Assembly: GCF_002287375.1 (NCBI RefSeq)
Contig: NZ_NPOA01000003.1
Span: forward strand, 62,001 to 126,000
Direction of reading: 5' to 3'
From: Virgibacillus profundi
GTDB lineage: Bacteria; Bacillota; Bacilli; Bacillales; Amphibacillaceae
Length of the DNA: 64,000 bases
A program made the position numbers and the translations under genes. Below, one piece after another: positions 50,345-58,659 of this stretch. Each line of letters starts with the position of its first letter. Positions within the stretch are counted from its first letter, which is position 1. The notes under the pieces were generated by a model, which was given only the letters and a program-made list of their open reading frames with translations, searched no databases and was not told where the DNA came from.

Positions 50345-50622
50345 ACAAAAAGGCCCCACATCCGAAAAGGACGAGGAACCGTGGTACCACCTTTATTAGC
50401 TTAATTATAAGCTCACTTTAGCAAAATATCAGGCATGCCTAATATTCGTCTCGTATAACGATGAGACTTGTTCGCCAAAGCCTACTACAGTTACGGTTCG
50501 GTTTGGAAGCTCAGAAGCCCATTCATCTACCTGGTCACACTGGTTCACACCAACCACCAGCTCTCTAAAGTGTTCAAATAGACTACTCTTCTTCATCAAC
50601 GCTTAAATTATTTAAGTTATTG
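50345..50622 (-). ncRNA. Distal Trp T-box riboswitch
   Basis: Transcribed first, this leader has AGAGAGCUGGUGGUUGGUGU in stem I, the specifier UGG (plus 50519-50521) in GAAUGGGCUUCUG, and the T-box AGGUGGUACCACGG (50379-50392). The terminator is CCTCGTCC paired with GGATGTGGGG, then TTTTT (50348-50373). It sits about 20 bases from the proximal T-box leader, so two riboswitches in series read the same tRNA-Trp charge. Confidence 0.92.
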
Positions 50623-50628
50623 GAGTTA

Positions 50629-50657
50629 ATGATAGAAGAGTCAGAAATAAAAGTCAA
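50629..50657 (-). promoter_or_regulatory. Sigma-A promoter of the trp operon
   Basis: On the minus strand TTGACT (plus 50652-50657), a 17-base spacer, then TATCAT (plus 50629-50634). Transcription should start near 50622 and run into the distal T-box. Bases 50658-50878 hold no gene; the promoter of the VWA gene must be there. Confidence 0.75.
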
Positions 50658-50878
50658 GTGTTTTTTGTCTTTTTATTAAATTTTCCGCTTTTTGATATCT
50701 GAGTGCTGTTTTAGGTGGGACGAGTAATCGAAGTCCCGAAGGTATAGACAACCTTCGTTAATGTTCTCCATAAAAAGATATTCCTTTTTTGCAGCTCATT
50801 TTGGATAATCCGTTGATATAACATAATCTAATAGTCTATTATTAAAGTAATAACAAGTACGCGCAAGGAGGCATACAT

Positions 50879-52267
50879 ATGAAACGTGCAATCATTTTAT
50901 TACTAAGCATGCTTGTATTTGCTGCCGGTTGTGGTGAAGAGGAAGCTGCAGAAACAAGTAAGGAAGAACCGGTTGAAAAAGAGGAAGTACAGGAAAAAGA
51001 TGAAAAACAGGAAAAAACAGAGACTGATTGGTGGAAGAAAGAAGTAGAATCCTATCAGCTGGCTAACTTGCCTCGTGAATTAGTAGATTTGGAAAAAGAG
51101 TTAGTAATTAAAGAAGGAATGTACAGTGGAAATAGCTATGACGTATCAGCCGCAAAGGATAAGCTTAATGAAATGCCTACTGATGCGGAGGAGGCAGAAC
51201 TTGAATCAGCAATATTACAATTAATCCGTGAAGACTATCATCAGGAAGTAGAAACTTTTGTAACATTTGATCCAACCGTACAAATAAATCAGGATAGTCC
51301 AAATGAAGAAGTGGATAAGCCAACTACCGAGACTGCGATGTCAACAACACATTTTGCTATTTTACTTGATGCCAGTGGAAGCATGAATGCAATAAGTGAT
51401 GGAACGTCCAGAATGGAACTTGCAAAAGAAGCAATCGGTGATTTTATTAAAATATTACCGGAAAACAGTACGGTTTCTTTGCGGGTTTATGGACACGAAG
51501 GTACAGGAACAGATGAGGATAAAGAGAAATCATGTAAGTCAACAGAGACGTTATACAATGGAGAAATGAATCAGGGTAAAATCTCCAAAGCGCTTGACGG
51601 GGTTTCTCCAGCTGGGTGGACACCTATCGCCAATGCGCTGAAAGAATCGGAAAAGGATATCCCTGAAAATGCGTCCAATGCAATTGTGTATGTTGTAAGT
51701 GACGGAATAGAAACATGTGATGGAGATCCAGTAGCTGAAGCTGAAAAGTTAAACAAGCAAGGGGTCCAGCCAATTATTAATATTATTGGATTTCAAGTGG
51801 ATGATGAAGCACAAAAACTCTTAAAAAAGGTGGCTGAAGCAGGCCGGGGAGAATTCACCTATGCCGGAAATAAGCAGGATTTAGATGAATATTGGCAGGA
51901 GGAATATAACCGTATGCAAACAGCCTGGGAGGAATGGCAGCAGGAGGGGATGAAAAAGGCTGATGAAATCTCGGAGCAGCTAATGGAACAGGCTGAGGAA
52001 ACTGGCAGGTCCATTATGGATAAGTCCGATCAGGAATTTGAGCGGGAGGAAGAGCTGATCAATTATTTGACCAATGAACGAGAAATGGAAAATGCAGATA
52101 ATCTCTGGAGTAAATTCTATGAGCGCTCCACCACAATTTGGAGCTATGGCTATGATAATCAGACGAAAAATTGGGGGGAGGCCTATGAGAATGGAAATGA
52201 CGCATGGCGGTATTTTTACGAAACAGGCAATGAGAAGTGGACGGAGTTTTATAATAAAATGAATTAA
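50879..52267 (+). CDS. VWA-domain lipoprotein
   Basis: This 462-residue protein has a lipoprotein signal (MLVFAAGC; Cys 19). A Glu/Lys-rich linker follows, then a von Willebrand A domain with the MIDAS motif LLDASGSMN (about 161-169), TPIA and VVSDGIETC. A long helical, Trp- and Glu-rich C-terminal part (about 340-462) has repeats like NLWSKFYERSTTIW and NDAWRYFYETGNEKW. It should be outside the membrane and bind a partner through Mg2+. It precedes a two-component system by 44 bases. AAGGAGG precedes ATG. Confidence 0.85.
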   Translation: MKRAIILLLSMLVFAAGCGEEEAAETSKEEPVEKEEVQEKDEKQEKTETDWWKKEVESYQLANLPRELVDLEKELVIKEGMYSGNSYDVSAAKDKLNEMPTDAEEAELESAILQLIREDYHQEVETFVTFDPTVQINQDSPNEEVDKPTTETAMSTTHFAILLDASGSMNAISDGTSRMELAKEAIGDFIKILPENSTVSLRVYGHEGTGTDEDKEKSCKSTETLYNGEMNQGKISKALDGVSPAGWTPIANALKESEKDIPENASNAIVYVVSDGIETCDGDPVAEAEKLNKQGVQPIINIIGFQVDDEAQKLLKKVAEAGRGEFTYAGNKQDLDEYWQEEYNRMQTAWEEWQQEGMKKADEISEQLMEQAEETGRSIMDKSDQEFEREEELINYLTNEREMENADNLWSKFYERSTTIWSYGYDNQTKNWGEAYENGNDAWRYFYETGNEKWTEFYNKMN

Positions 52268-52311
52268 CAAGGACTGTTCAAAAAGACGATGAATATGTGA
52301 AGAGGTTGCTT

Positions 52312-53685
52312 ATGTTTAACAAACTATCACTGAAAACAGGATTGCTATTTTTTATATTTATTTTAATCATAGAATCTCTTCTGTTCTTTATATTATATGC
52401 AACCTTGGCGAATGACCGGGTTGATAGTGTAATGGACAATTTGCTGACACGCGGGAATTCACACAGTGCCGTATTGGAAGATTACTATGATGAGACAACC
52501 ATCGAGCATGTTGCAAGAATGGAGATTGCTTCGGAATATTCTGTGGTCATCACAAATGGAAATGGCGATATTATTAATTCATCGAACCCGGTTGATCAAG
52601 AAATGAAAGACATCATGGAAAATATGAATGACGAAGCAGTGGTCCATAAAGGAGAAATTATTGAGGGACAATGGAAGCAGGAAAAGTATATTGCTTCCAA
52701 TAGTCCAATAATTATTAATGAAAATACTGCTGGTCATGTATTCATGTTTGCAGATACAAACAGTGTAAAAAAACTTGTTGGACAGCTGAGTAATCAGTTT
52801 GTTTTTATCTTTATGATTACGATTGTTCTAACACTGATTACAACGTTTATCTTGTCGAGATTTATTACACTCCCATTAATCAGACTGAAGGGAGCCACCG
52901 AACAGTTAAGTAAGGGAAAAAGGGTTGAATTGTTCACTGAACGCAGGGATGAACTCGGGGAATTGGCAAAGTCCATTGCCGAGTTATCCAACGAATTGGA
53001 GTATTTAAAAACTGCTAGAAATGAATTTTTGGGAAGTATTTCACATGAACTGAGAACACCTTTAACCTATATGAAAGGCTATGCGGATATTATTAATCGG
53101 CAGGATCTCCCGAGTGATGAAATAAAAGAGTATACTGCAATTATCCGCGAAGAAACAGAACATTTAACTAAATTGATTAAGAATCTGTTTGAATTAGCAA
53201 AAATGGATCATAATAAATTTTCGATTGTTCGTAAGCAAATCCAATTTCGGGGTCTGATTGAATCAATTGCACATCGAATCAATCCTGTGTTTGCAGAAAA
53301 GGGAATCACATTTTCCTATCAGTGCCCTGATGATATATTTGTAAATATTGATCCAGACCGTTTTGAGCAGGTTTTGATAAATGTTTTGGATAACGCTTTG
53401 AAATATTCCTCTGAAGGCGGTTCTGTTTATTTAGATGTTCACAAATCCGGAAAAAATACAGAAATTACTGTTTCCGATCAAGGAGACGGCATACCGGAAA
53501 AAGATATTCCATTTCTATTTGATCGTCTTTATCGTGTTGAAAAATCCCGTTCGAGAAATAGTGGTGGAACAGGATTGGGCTTGGCTATTTCCAAAGAGAT
53601 TGTGGAGTCTCATGGTGGAACCATACAATTATCAAGTAAACCAGGAAAAGGGACCACTGTTTTTATCAAGCTTCCATTGGAGTGA
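52312..53685 (+). CDS. Sensor histidine kinase
   Basis: This protein of about 457 residues has two membrane helices (about 6-28 and 160-182) around an extracellular sensor domain, then a HAMP linker (RLKGATEQLSKGKRVELF). HisKA follows with SISHELRTPLTYMKGY (phosphorylated His), and HATPase with NVLDNALKYSSEGG, DQGDGIPEKD and GGTGLGLAISKEI. It is paired with the OmpR-type regulator downstream, four bases overlapping its longest frame. The ATG at 52312 is preceded by AAGAGG. Signal unknown; the VWA lipoprotein next door may be sensed or controlled. Confidence 0.9.
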   Translation: MFNKLSLKTGLLFFIFILIIESLLFFILYATLANDRVDSVMDNLLTRGNSHSAVLEDYYDETTIEHVARMEIASEYSVVITNGNGDIINSSNPVDQEMKDIMENMNDEAVVHKGEIIEGQWKQEKYIASNSPIIINENTAGHVFMFADTNSVKKLVGQLSNQFVFIFMITIVLTLITTFILSRFITLPLIRLKGATEQLSKGKRVELFTERRDELGELAKSIAELSNELEYLKTARNEFLGSISHELRTPLTYMKGYADIINRQDLPSDEIKEYTAIIREETEHLTKLIKNLFELAKMDHNKFSIVRKQIQFRGLIESIAHRINPVFAEKGITFSYQCPDDIFVNIDPDRFEQVLINVLDNALKYSSEGGSVYLDVHKSGKNTEITVSDQGDGIPEKDIPFLFDRLYRVEKSRSRNSGGTGLGLAISKEIVESHGGTIQLSSKPGKGTTVFIKLPLE

Positions 53686-53690
53686 TTTTG

Positions 53691-54359
53691 TTGAAAAAGG
53701 TCTTATTAATAGATGATGAAAAACGTATGCTGAATTTGCTGGAATTGTATTTGAAGCCACATCATTTTGATTGCAAAAAAGCACAGCTTGCAAAGGAAGC
53801 ACTTACGTACATACAGGAAGAGACATTTGATATCATATTGCTTGATATTATGATGCCAGAGATGAATGGCTGGGAGCTTTGTCAAGAAATCAGACGCATT
53901 TCCGATGTGCCAATAATTATGGTATCAGCACGTGAAGAAAAGGAAGATATCATTAAAGGCTTGCGATTGGGGGCAGATGATTATATTACAAAACCCTTCA
54001 ATGAAGGGGAATTATTAGCTAGAATGGAAGCACTAATACGGAGAAACTTCCAGGGAAATCATATTGAAATAAATGGTTTATTATGGGATGAGGAGCGTTA
54101 TGTACTCTCCTATAAAAACAAGCCGATTAAATTGACGCCAAAGGAATTTACTATGGTTGGACATGTAATGAAAAATTCAAATCAAGTGTTTTCCCGCGAA
54201 CAGCTGATTGATCTGATTTGGGGTATCGATTCAGAAACAGAAGGCAGGACGATTGATTCACATGTACGCAATATGAGGGAAAAGATCAGACGTGCCGGTT
54301 TTCCAATTGATGATCACTTCAAAACGGTTTGGGGCGTTGGGTATAAATGGACCAATTAA
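53691..54359 (+). CDS. OmpR-family response regulator
   Basis: This protein of about 222 residues has a receiver domain (LLIDDEKRM acid pocket, DIILLDIMMPEMNG phospho-acceptor Asp, DDYITKPFN) and a winged-helix output (LTPKEFTMVGHVMK, DSHVRNMREKIR, GVGYKW). GGAG lies eight bases before TTG at 53691, which I take as the start. It follows the kinase gene directly, the reverse of the usual regulator-kinase order. Confidence 0.9.
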   Translation: MKKVLLIDDEKRMLNLLELYLKPHHFDCKKAQLAKEALTYIQEETFDIILLDIMMPEMNGWELCQEIRRISDVPIIMVSAREEKEDIIKGLRLGADDYITKPFNEGELLARMEALIRRNFQGNHIEINGLLWDEERYVLSYKNKPIKLTPKEFTMVGHVMKNSNQVFSREQLIDLIWGIDSETEGRTIDSHVRNMREKIRRAGFPIDDHFKTVWGVGYKWTN

Positions 54360-54362
54360 ATA

Positions 54363-54406
54363 AAGGTTGTCTCTCAAGTATAAAATCCTTGAGAGACAAC
54401 CTTTTA
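54363..54406. terminator. Bidirectional terminator
   Basis: AAGGTTGTCTCTCAAG (54363-54378) pairs perfectly with its complement at 54388-54403, then TTT. It ends the response regulator and the convergent CuA gene. The sequence GTCTCTCAAG looks like the 11-mer repeat elsewhere but is part of this stem. Confidence 0.85.
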
Positions 54407-54414
54407 TATATGAA

Positions 54415-54837
54415 TTATATTACAACAAGCGTTGAGGTCATATCACCATGGCCATCACCACAGAAGATATTACAGTAAATCGTATATTCACCAGGCTCTT
54501 CAGGAATAAATGTTACTTCTCCTTCTGATTGAAGATTTACATCGAATTCATCTATTGATATACCATGATTTCCTTCTTCGTTGGTAAGTGTTAACGTAAC
54601 TTCTTCACCAGCTTTAACGACAAATTCATCCTGTCCCAAATCAAAATTGGTTGCTACAACATTAACTTCATTGCTAGCTTCCTGATCACTTGCTGCTTCT
54701 GTATCCTCAGACTGTTCCTCGGTAGCACTTTCATCTGTATCTGCTGTATCAGTAGACGCATCACTGCTGTCACCACCACATGCTGCAAGGAATAGAATTA
54801 AACTAAAAAATAATACTGCCAGTAGACTTTTCTTCAA
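54415..54837 (-). CDS. CuA-site cupredoxin lipoprotein
   Basis: This protein of about 140 residues has a lipoprotein signal (LILFLAAC; Cys 20), an acidic Ser/Thr/Asp linker, then a cupredoxin domain. Its end reads YCNIFCGDGHGDM, which gives CxxxCxxxHxxM (C122, C126, H130, M133) with H91 upstream in NHGIS. That is the full ligand set of the dinuclear CuA centre of cytochrome oxidase subunit II, but no membrane helices of subunit II are present. It may carry electrons or deliver copper at the outer membrane face. GGGAGGG precedes TTG at 54837. Confidence 0.85.
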   Translation of the reverse strand: MKKSLLAVLFFSLILFLAACGGDSSDASTDTADTDESATEEQSEDTEAASDQEASNEVNVVATNFDLGQDEFVVKAGEEVTLTLTNEEGNHGISIDEFDVNLQSEGEVTFIPEEPGEYTIYCNIFCGDGHGDMTSTLVVI

Positions 54838-55125
54838 AATAAGCCCTCCCATTTACATTTGCCTAATTTTAAGCAAATGTATAAAATTTAAAGTGTTTAT
54901 AAGAAAAACCTTAAGTAGTGGGTTGGAGATAATAAGGCTTTTCTCTTAAATACCTTTTCAATAATGATTATAGGGTTTAATTGTGCATTTTTTATCGAGA
55001 AATTGATACGGAACCATGAACAATTTTTTCGAAAATATTTCCAGCCAAACAGGATATTTCTTCTTAAAGCAAGCTGTTTTATGCTATCTTTAATATATAG
55101 TTTTTTTAAGAAAGGGAGTCAGAAA

Positions 55126-56229
55126 ATGACTAAGCAGAAAGTTGGAATTATTTTTGGTGGGAAGTCTGCAGAGCATGAGGTTTCTCTTCAGTCCGCCAAA
55201 AATATTGTTGAAGCAATTGATAAAACAAAATTTGATGTTTTTTTAATAGGAATAGATAAAGAGGGGAAATGGCATTTAAATGATCAGTCCTCCTATTTAC
55301 TGAATGCCGAAGATCCGAAGCTGATTCAATTAAACAAATCAAACGACCCTATCGCAATTGTTCCGGGGGAAATGGATAAACAGCTGATTCACGCTGAAAA
55401 TGCCATTCAGCTGGAACAACTGGATGTTATATTTCCGATAGTACATGGAACGTTAGGAGAAGATGGAAGTCTTCAGGGAATGCTGCGTCTGGCTAATCTT
55501 CCATTTGTCGGGCCAAGTGTTCTTAGTTCATCAATTTGTATGGATAAAGATATTGCCAAACGCCTTCTCAAGGATGCTGGAATAAATGTAGCAAAAGGGC
55601 TGACATATACAAGTGCAAGGAAAGATAAAATCAGTTATGAGGAAGCCGTGGCCCATGTAGGTACACCAATGTTTATTAAACCTGCAAACCAGGGTTCTTC
55701 TGTAGGTGTCAGTAAGGTTTCAACCAAAGAAGAATTTGAAGCAGGTATTGCATCTGCCTTTCAATATGATCATAAACTAATTGTTGAGGAAAGTATTTCT
55801 GGCAGGGAGATTGAGTGTTCTGTATTAGGAAATAGTGATCCAAAAGCTTCGTTACTTGGAGAGATCCTCCCACATACTGAATTTTATTCATATGAATCAA
55901 AGTATATCGATGAAAAAGGTGCGGAATTGGCAATACCAGCAGAAGTAACGGAAAAAGTAACAAAACGGATGCAAAAAGTGGCTATTGAAGCATTTGAAAC
56001 CCTCCAATGTGAAGGACTTGCTAGGGTGGACTTTTTCCTAACAGAGAACGGAGATATTTACGTGAACGAAGTGAATACATTGCCAGGATTTACAAAAATC
56101 AGTATGTATCCAAAGCTTTGGGAAGTAAGTGGTACCAGTTATCCGGAATTGATCAATCGTTTGATTGAACTTGCTATAGAGCGTCACGAAAGGGATAGTT
56201 CATTAAAAAGTACGGTTTGGGATGATTAA
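55126..56229 (+). CDS. ddl: D-alanine--D-alanine ligase
   Basis: This protein of about 367 residues has an ATP-grasp fold. VGIIFGGKSAEHEVSLQSA opens it, PIVHGTLGEDGSLQGML lies in the N domain, and FIKPANQGSSVGVSKV binds ATP. VNEVNTLPGFTKISMYPKLW closes the active site. It forms the D-Ala-D-Ala dipeptide for peptidoglycan in the cytoplasm. The frame is open 54 codons earlier, but AAGGGAG with ATG at 55126 matches the family start. It is monocistronic. Confidence 0.95.
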   Translation: MTKQKVGIIFGGKSAEHEVSLQSAKNIVEAIDKTKFDVFLIGIDKEGKWHLNDQSSYLLNAEDPKLIQLNKSNDPIAIVPGEMDKQLIHAENAIQLEQLDVIFPIVHGTLGEDGSLQGMLRLANLPFVGPSVLSSSICMDKDIAKRLLKDAGINVAKGLTYTSARKDKISYEEAVAHVGTPMFIKPANQGSSVGVSKVSTKEEFEAGIASAFQYDHKLIVEESISGREIECSVLGNSDPKASLLGEILPHTEFYSYESKYIDEKGAELAIPAEVTEKVTKRMQKVAIEAFETLQCEGLARVDFFLTENGDIYVNEVNTLPGFTKISMYPKLWEVSGTSYPELINRLIELAIERHERDSSLKSTVWDD

Positions 56230-56231
56230 AA

Positions 56232-56275
56232 GAGCAGCACCAAATGTCAATTAAACATTTGGTGCTGCTCCATTT
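56232..56275. terminator. Bidirectional terminator between ddl and nitroreductase
   Basis: A perfect 16-bp stem (56232-56247 with 56255-56270) is followed by CATTTTT on the plus strand. Confidence 0.85.
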
Positions 56276-56836
56276 TTAACCTTCAAATCTAGTGAATTTA
56301 TCTGCAACCTGGATTCTATCTTTTGTAATAGGTTTTTTATCAAAATAACCTAGATGAATAAAGCCGACAATCTTTTCGTTTTCTTCTACGTTTAAAATCT
56401 CTTTTACCTTTGGTTCATAAATATGCGGATTTGTTTTCCAAACGACACCAAGTTGTTTTTCCCAAGCAAGTAGCCAGAAATTTTGAATCATTGATGCTAC
56501 TGCACCAAAGTTCTCATCCCACTGTTTTTGAATTTCTGGCTCTTCCATAACTACAATTAAAAATGCATTTGGTTCATTTAAATATTCTTTACGATTTTGT
56601 TGTTTTTCTTCCGGATAGGTCGCTGCAACCTTCTTTGCGAAATTAGCTTTTTGGTCTGCACCCACAAATATAAATCTCCACGGCTGACGCATCCCATGTG
56701 TTGGTGCCCATATAGCATCATCTAATAATTCTCTTACTTCATTCTCAGTCACTTCTATATCATTATAGCCTTTTTTCACCGCACGACGTTCACGGATGAT
56801 TTTTGCTAATTCAGTTTGTTTTTTTGTTTTCTCCAT
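56276..56836 (-). CDS. Nitroreductase family FMN oxidoreductase
   Basis: This 186-residue FMN-dependent enzyme has the N-terminal IIRERRAVKKGYN, then WAPTHGMRQPWRFIFVG (flavin-phosphate and substrate region), with AVASMIQNFWLLAWEKQLGV in the dimer helix. The end IVGFIHLGYFDKKP is typical of YfhC/YdjA-type nitroreductases. It reduces nitro, quinone or similar groups with NAD(P)H. A Fur-like box 44 bases upstream suggests iron control. The ATG has no strong SD; weak AGGGG lies upstream. Confidence 0.85.
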   Translation of the reverse strand: MEKTKKQTELAKIIRERRAVKKGYNDIEVTENEVRELLDDAIWAPTHGMRQPWRFIFVGADQKANFAKKVAATYPEEKQQNRKEYLNEPNAFLIVVMEEPEIQKQWDENFGAVASMIQNFWLLAWEKQLGVVWKTNPHIYEPKVKEILNVEENEKIVGFIHLGYFDKKPITKDRIQVADKFTRFEG

Positions 56837-56879
56837 CTAATTGTTCACCCCTTTGTATGACACAATACATGTTCATAAT

Positions 56880-56894
56880 TGATAACAATTATCA
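56880..56894. promoter_or_regulatory. Fur-like box upstream of nitroreductase
   Basis: TGATAACAATTATCA differs by one base from the 7-1-7 Fur box TGATAATNATTATCA. It lies 44-58 bases before the start of the minus-strand nitroreductase, in the right place for repression by iron-loaded Fur. Confidence 0.65.
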
Positions 56895-57068
56895 ATTAAA
56901 TTGTAGCCTATTAGCTGAGGAAAGGCAAATTAACAAATTTCTTAGTTCAGTAAATAAAAGCAGTAATATCATAAAAACATAATATTATAAATAAGACTTG
57001 AAATATGAATGAACAAAAGTAATAATAGGGATAATTAGAAATAATTTATTCGATAATAAAATCATTCA

Positions 57069-57084
57069 TGTGAAATGTTTCACA
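57069..57084. promoter_or_regulatory. Rex/Fnr-like palindrome before the EIIC-like gene
   Basis: TGTGAAATGTTTCACA is a near-perfect palindrome. With flanks, ATGTGAA-ATGT-TTCACAA matches the Rex site TTGTGAANNNNTTCACAA except for one base, and TGTGA-N6-TCACA also fits Fnr/CRP. It lies immediately before the SD of the gene at 57100. Confidence 0.6.
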
Positions 57085-57099
57085 ATTAGGGAGGAAAAA

Positions 57100-58137
57100 A
57101 TGAGATCGTTTTTACAAAGAAAAGGAGTATCACTTTCAGTTAAGGATTATTTAATTACAGCCCTGAGCTATATGGCTTTAGGATTGTTTTCATCTTTGAT
57201 CATTGGATTAATCATCAAAACAGCCGGTGAAGAAATAGTAATTAACTTTGCACCAGGAATTGCCGAAGCATTCATAGAAATGGGTGCTTTTGCAATGGAA
57301 ACGAAAATTATGGGTGGAGCAATAGGTGTAGCGATAGCCTACGGATTGAAAGCCCCGCCTTTGGTTTTATTTTCTGCACTTTTTGCCGGTGCATTTGGTG
57401 CGGAATTAGGTGGTCCTGCAGGAAGCTATGTTACAGCATTGCTGGCAACGGAATTTGGTAAATTAGTATATAAAGAAACTCGGGTGGATATTATTGTCAC
57501 GCCCCTTGTTACAATATTCATAGGTTTTTTTACCGGAAAGTTTATTGGCCCTCCAATCAATACATTAATGCTTTGGTTTGGAGAGATCATCAATTGGTCT
57601 ACAGCACAGCAACCTTTTATTATGGGCATTTTAGTAGCAGTTCTGATGGGTCTTGCATTAACAGCACCCATTTCTGCTGCGGCAATTGCAATCATGCTGT
57701 CATTGGATGGGCTTGCAGCAGGTGCTGCAACCATTGGATGTGCTGCACAAATGATTGGATTTGCTACTGCAAGCTATCGTGATAATGGATTTGGGGGATT
57801 CCTGGCACAAGGCATTGGTACATCCATGCTGCAGGTGGCCAATATTATAAAAAAACCTATTATTATCCTGCCACCAACGATTGCCGGTGCTGTTTTAGCC
57901 CCATTTGCGAGCGTATGGTTGGGTTTAACAAATAATGCTTCAGGTGCTGGTATGGGGACAAGCGGTCTGGTAGGGCAAATAATGACCTTCGAATCGATGG
58001 GCTTTTCAATGAATGTATTTTGGAGCATTCTCATTTTGCATTTCATTGCACCAGCAGTAATTAGTTTAGCCTTTGCTGAATGGTTTAGAAAAAAAGGTTG
58101 GATAAAGCCTGGAGATATGAAAATATCATATGAATAA
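57100..58137 (+). CDS. PTS-type EIIC-like membrane permease (PTS_EIIC_2 family)
   Basis: This protein of about 345 residues has eight to ten helices with Gly/Ala-rich faces (GGAIGVAIAYGLKAPPLVLF, AELGGPAGSYVTALLATEF, NASGAGMGTSGLVGQ). The family resembles EIIC domains but no EIIA or EIIB gene is close, so the transport mode and substrate are unknown. GGGAGG precedes ATG at 57100; ten extra codons upstream overlap a redox-regulator palindrome. That palindrome suggests expression at low oxygen or high NADH. Confidence 0.75.
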   Translation: MRSFLQRKGVSLSVKDYLITALSYMALGLFSSLIIGLIIKTAGEEIVINFAPGIAEAFIEMGAFAMETKIMGGAIGVAIAYGLKAPPLVLFSALFAGAFGAELGGPAGSYVTALLATEFGKLVYKETRVDIIVTPLVTIFIGFFTGKFIGPPINTLMLWFGEIINWSTAQQPFIMGILVAVLMGLALTAPISAAAIAIMLSLDGLAAGAATIGCAAQMIGFATASYRDNGFGGFLAQGIGTSMLQVANIIKKPIIILPPTIAGAVLAPFASVWLGLTNNASGAGMGTSGLVGQIMTFESMGFSMNVFWSILILHFIAPAVISLAFAEWFRKKGWIKPGDMKISYE

Positions 58138-58263
58138 AGTGAAATTGTGATAGAGGTCACGTTACTTGGGAATGACATCATTTATACTTAGATCAGGAGA
58201 AATTCCTTTTCAAATTTTTAAATATTAACTGCAGTAACTTATAAAAGGAAGGTGAATCATTTG

Positions 58264-58515
58264 TTGAATGTAGAATTAGATGGAAAAAGAGCTATTATAG
58301 ATGTACGCGAGCGGATTCTAAACGGAGAACATCCTCGTAACGAAATTTTCGATTATGTTAAACAAGCTCCACTGGGAACAGTATTCGAAATTCATGTTCC
58401 GAAGAAAGCTCAGCCACTTGTTCAAGGGTTGGAAAACCTGGGGATGAATGTCATCAGAGATGAGTTAGAAGCAGCTCATTATCGTCTGACGGCAATTAAA
58501 TTAATGGAGATGTAA
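58264..58515 (+). CDS. Small DUF2249/TusA-like protein
   Basis: This protein of about 84 residues has RAIIDVRERILNGEHPRNEI, then LGTVFEIHVPKKAQPLVQGL and a C-terminal beta hairpin with HYRLTAIKL. It fits a TusA/DUF2249-like beta-alpha fold without the usual Cys. Starts TTG 58261, TTG 58264 and GTG 58252 are possible; I choose 58264 because AGGTGA is eight bases upstream. It follows the EIIC-like gene by about 125 bases; terminator after it. Function unknown. Confidence 0.6.
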   Translation: MNVELDGKRAIIDVRERILNGEHPRNEIFDYVKQAPLGTVFEIHVPKKAQPLVQGLENLGMNVIRDELEAAHYRLTAIKLMEM

Positions 58516-58519
58516 ATGA

Positions 58520-58556
58520 GCGGCTACTCAGATAGATCTGCCATCTGAGTAGCCGC
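58520..58556 (+). terminator. Hairpin after the DUF2249-like gene
   Basis: GCGGCTACTCAGAT (58520-58533) pairs perfectly with ATCTGAGTAGCCGC (58543-58556). The following T-run is absent. Confidence 0.65.
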
Positions 58557-58659
58557 CTGTAATATCTAGATATTTAGTTGCATTTACCAAATGGTTCCAA
58601 GATAGTATAATTTTCTAAAAAGTAGTAAAAATAGGTTCTATTTGAAAGGAGTTAAGCAT

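Noticed and set aside
52273-52285. A second copy of the TGTTCAAAAAG element end
   Set aside because: No matching inverted end or element body follows; it lies between the VWA and kinase genes and is probably chance or a very short relic.
54363-54403. TCTCTCAAG in the terminator as another 11-mer repeat copy
   Set aside because: The match stops after CAA, and the sequence is explained by a perfect 16-bp terminator stem.
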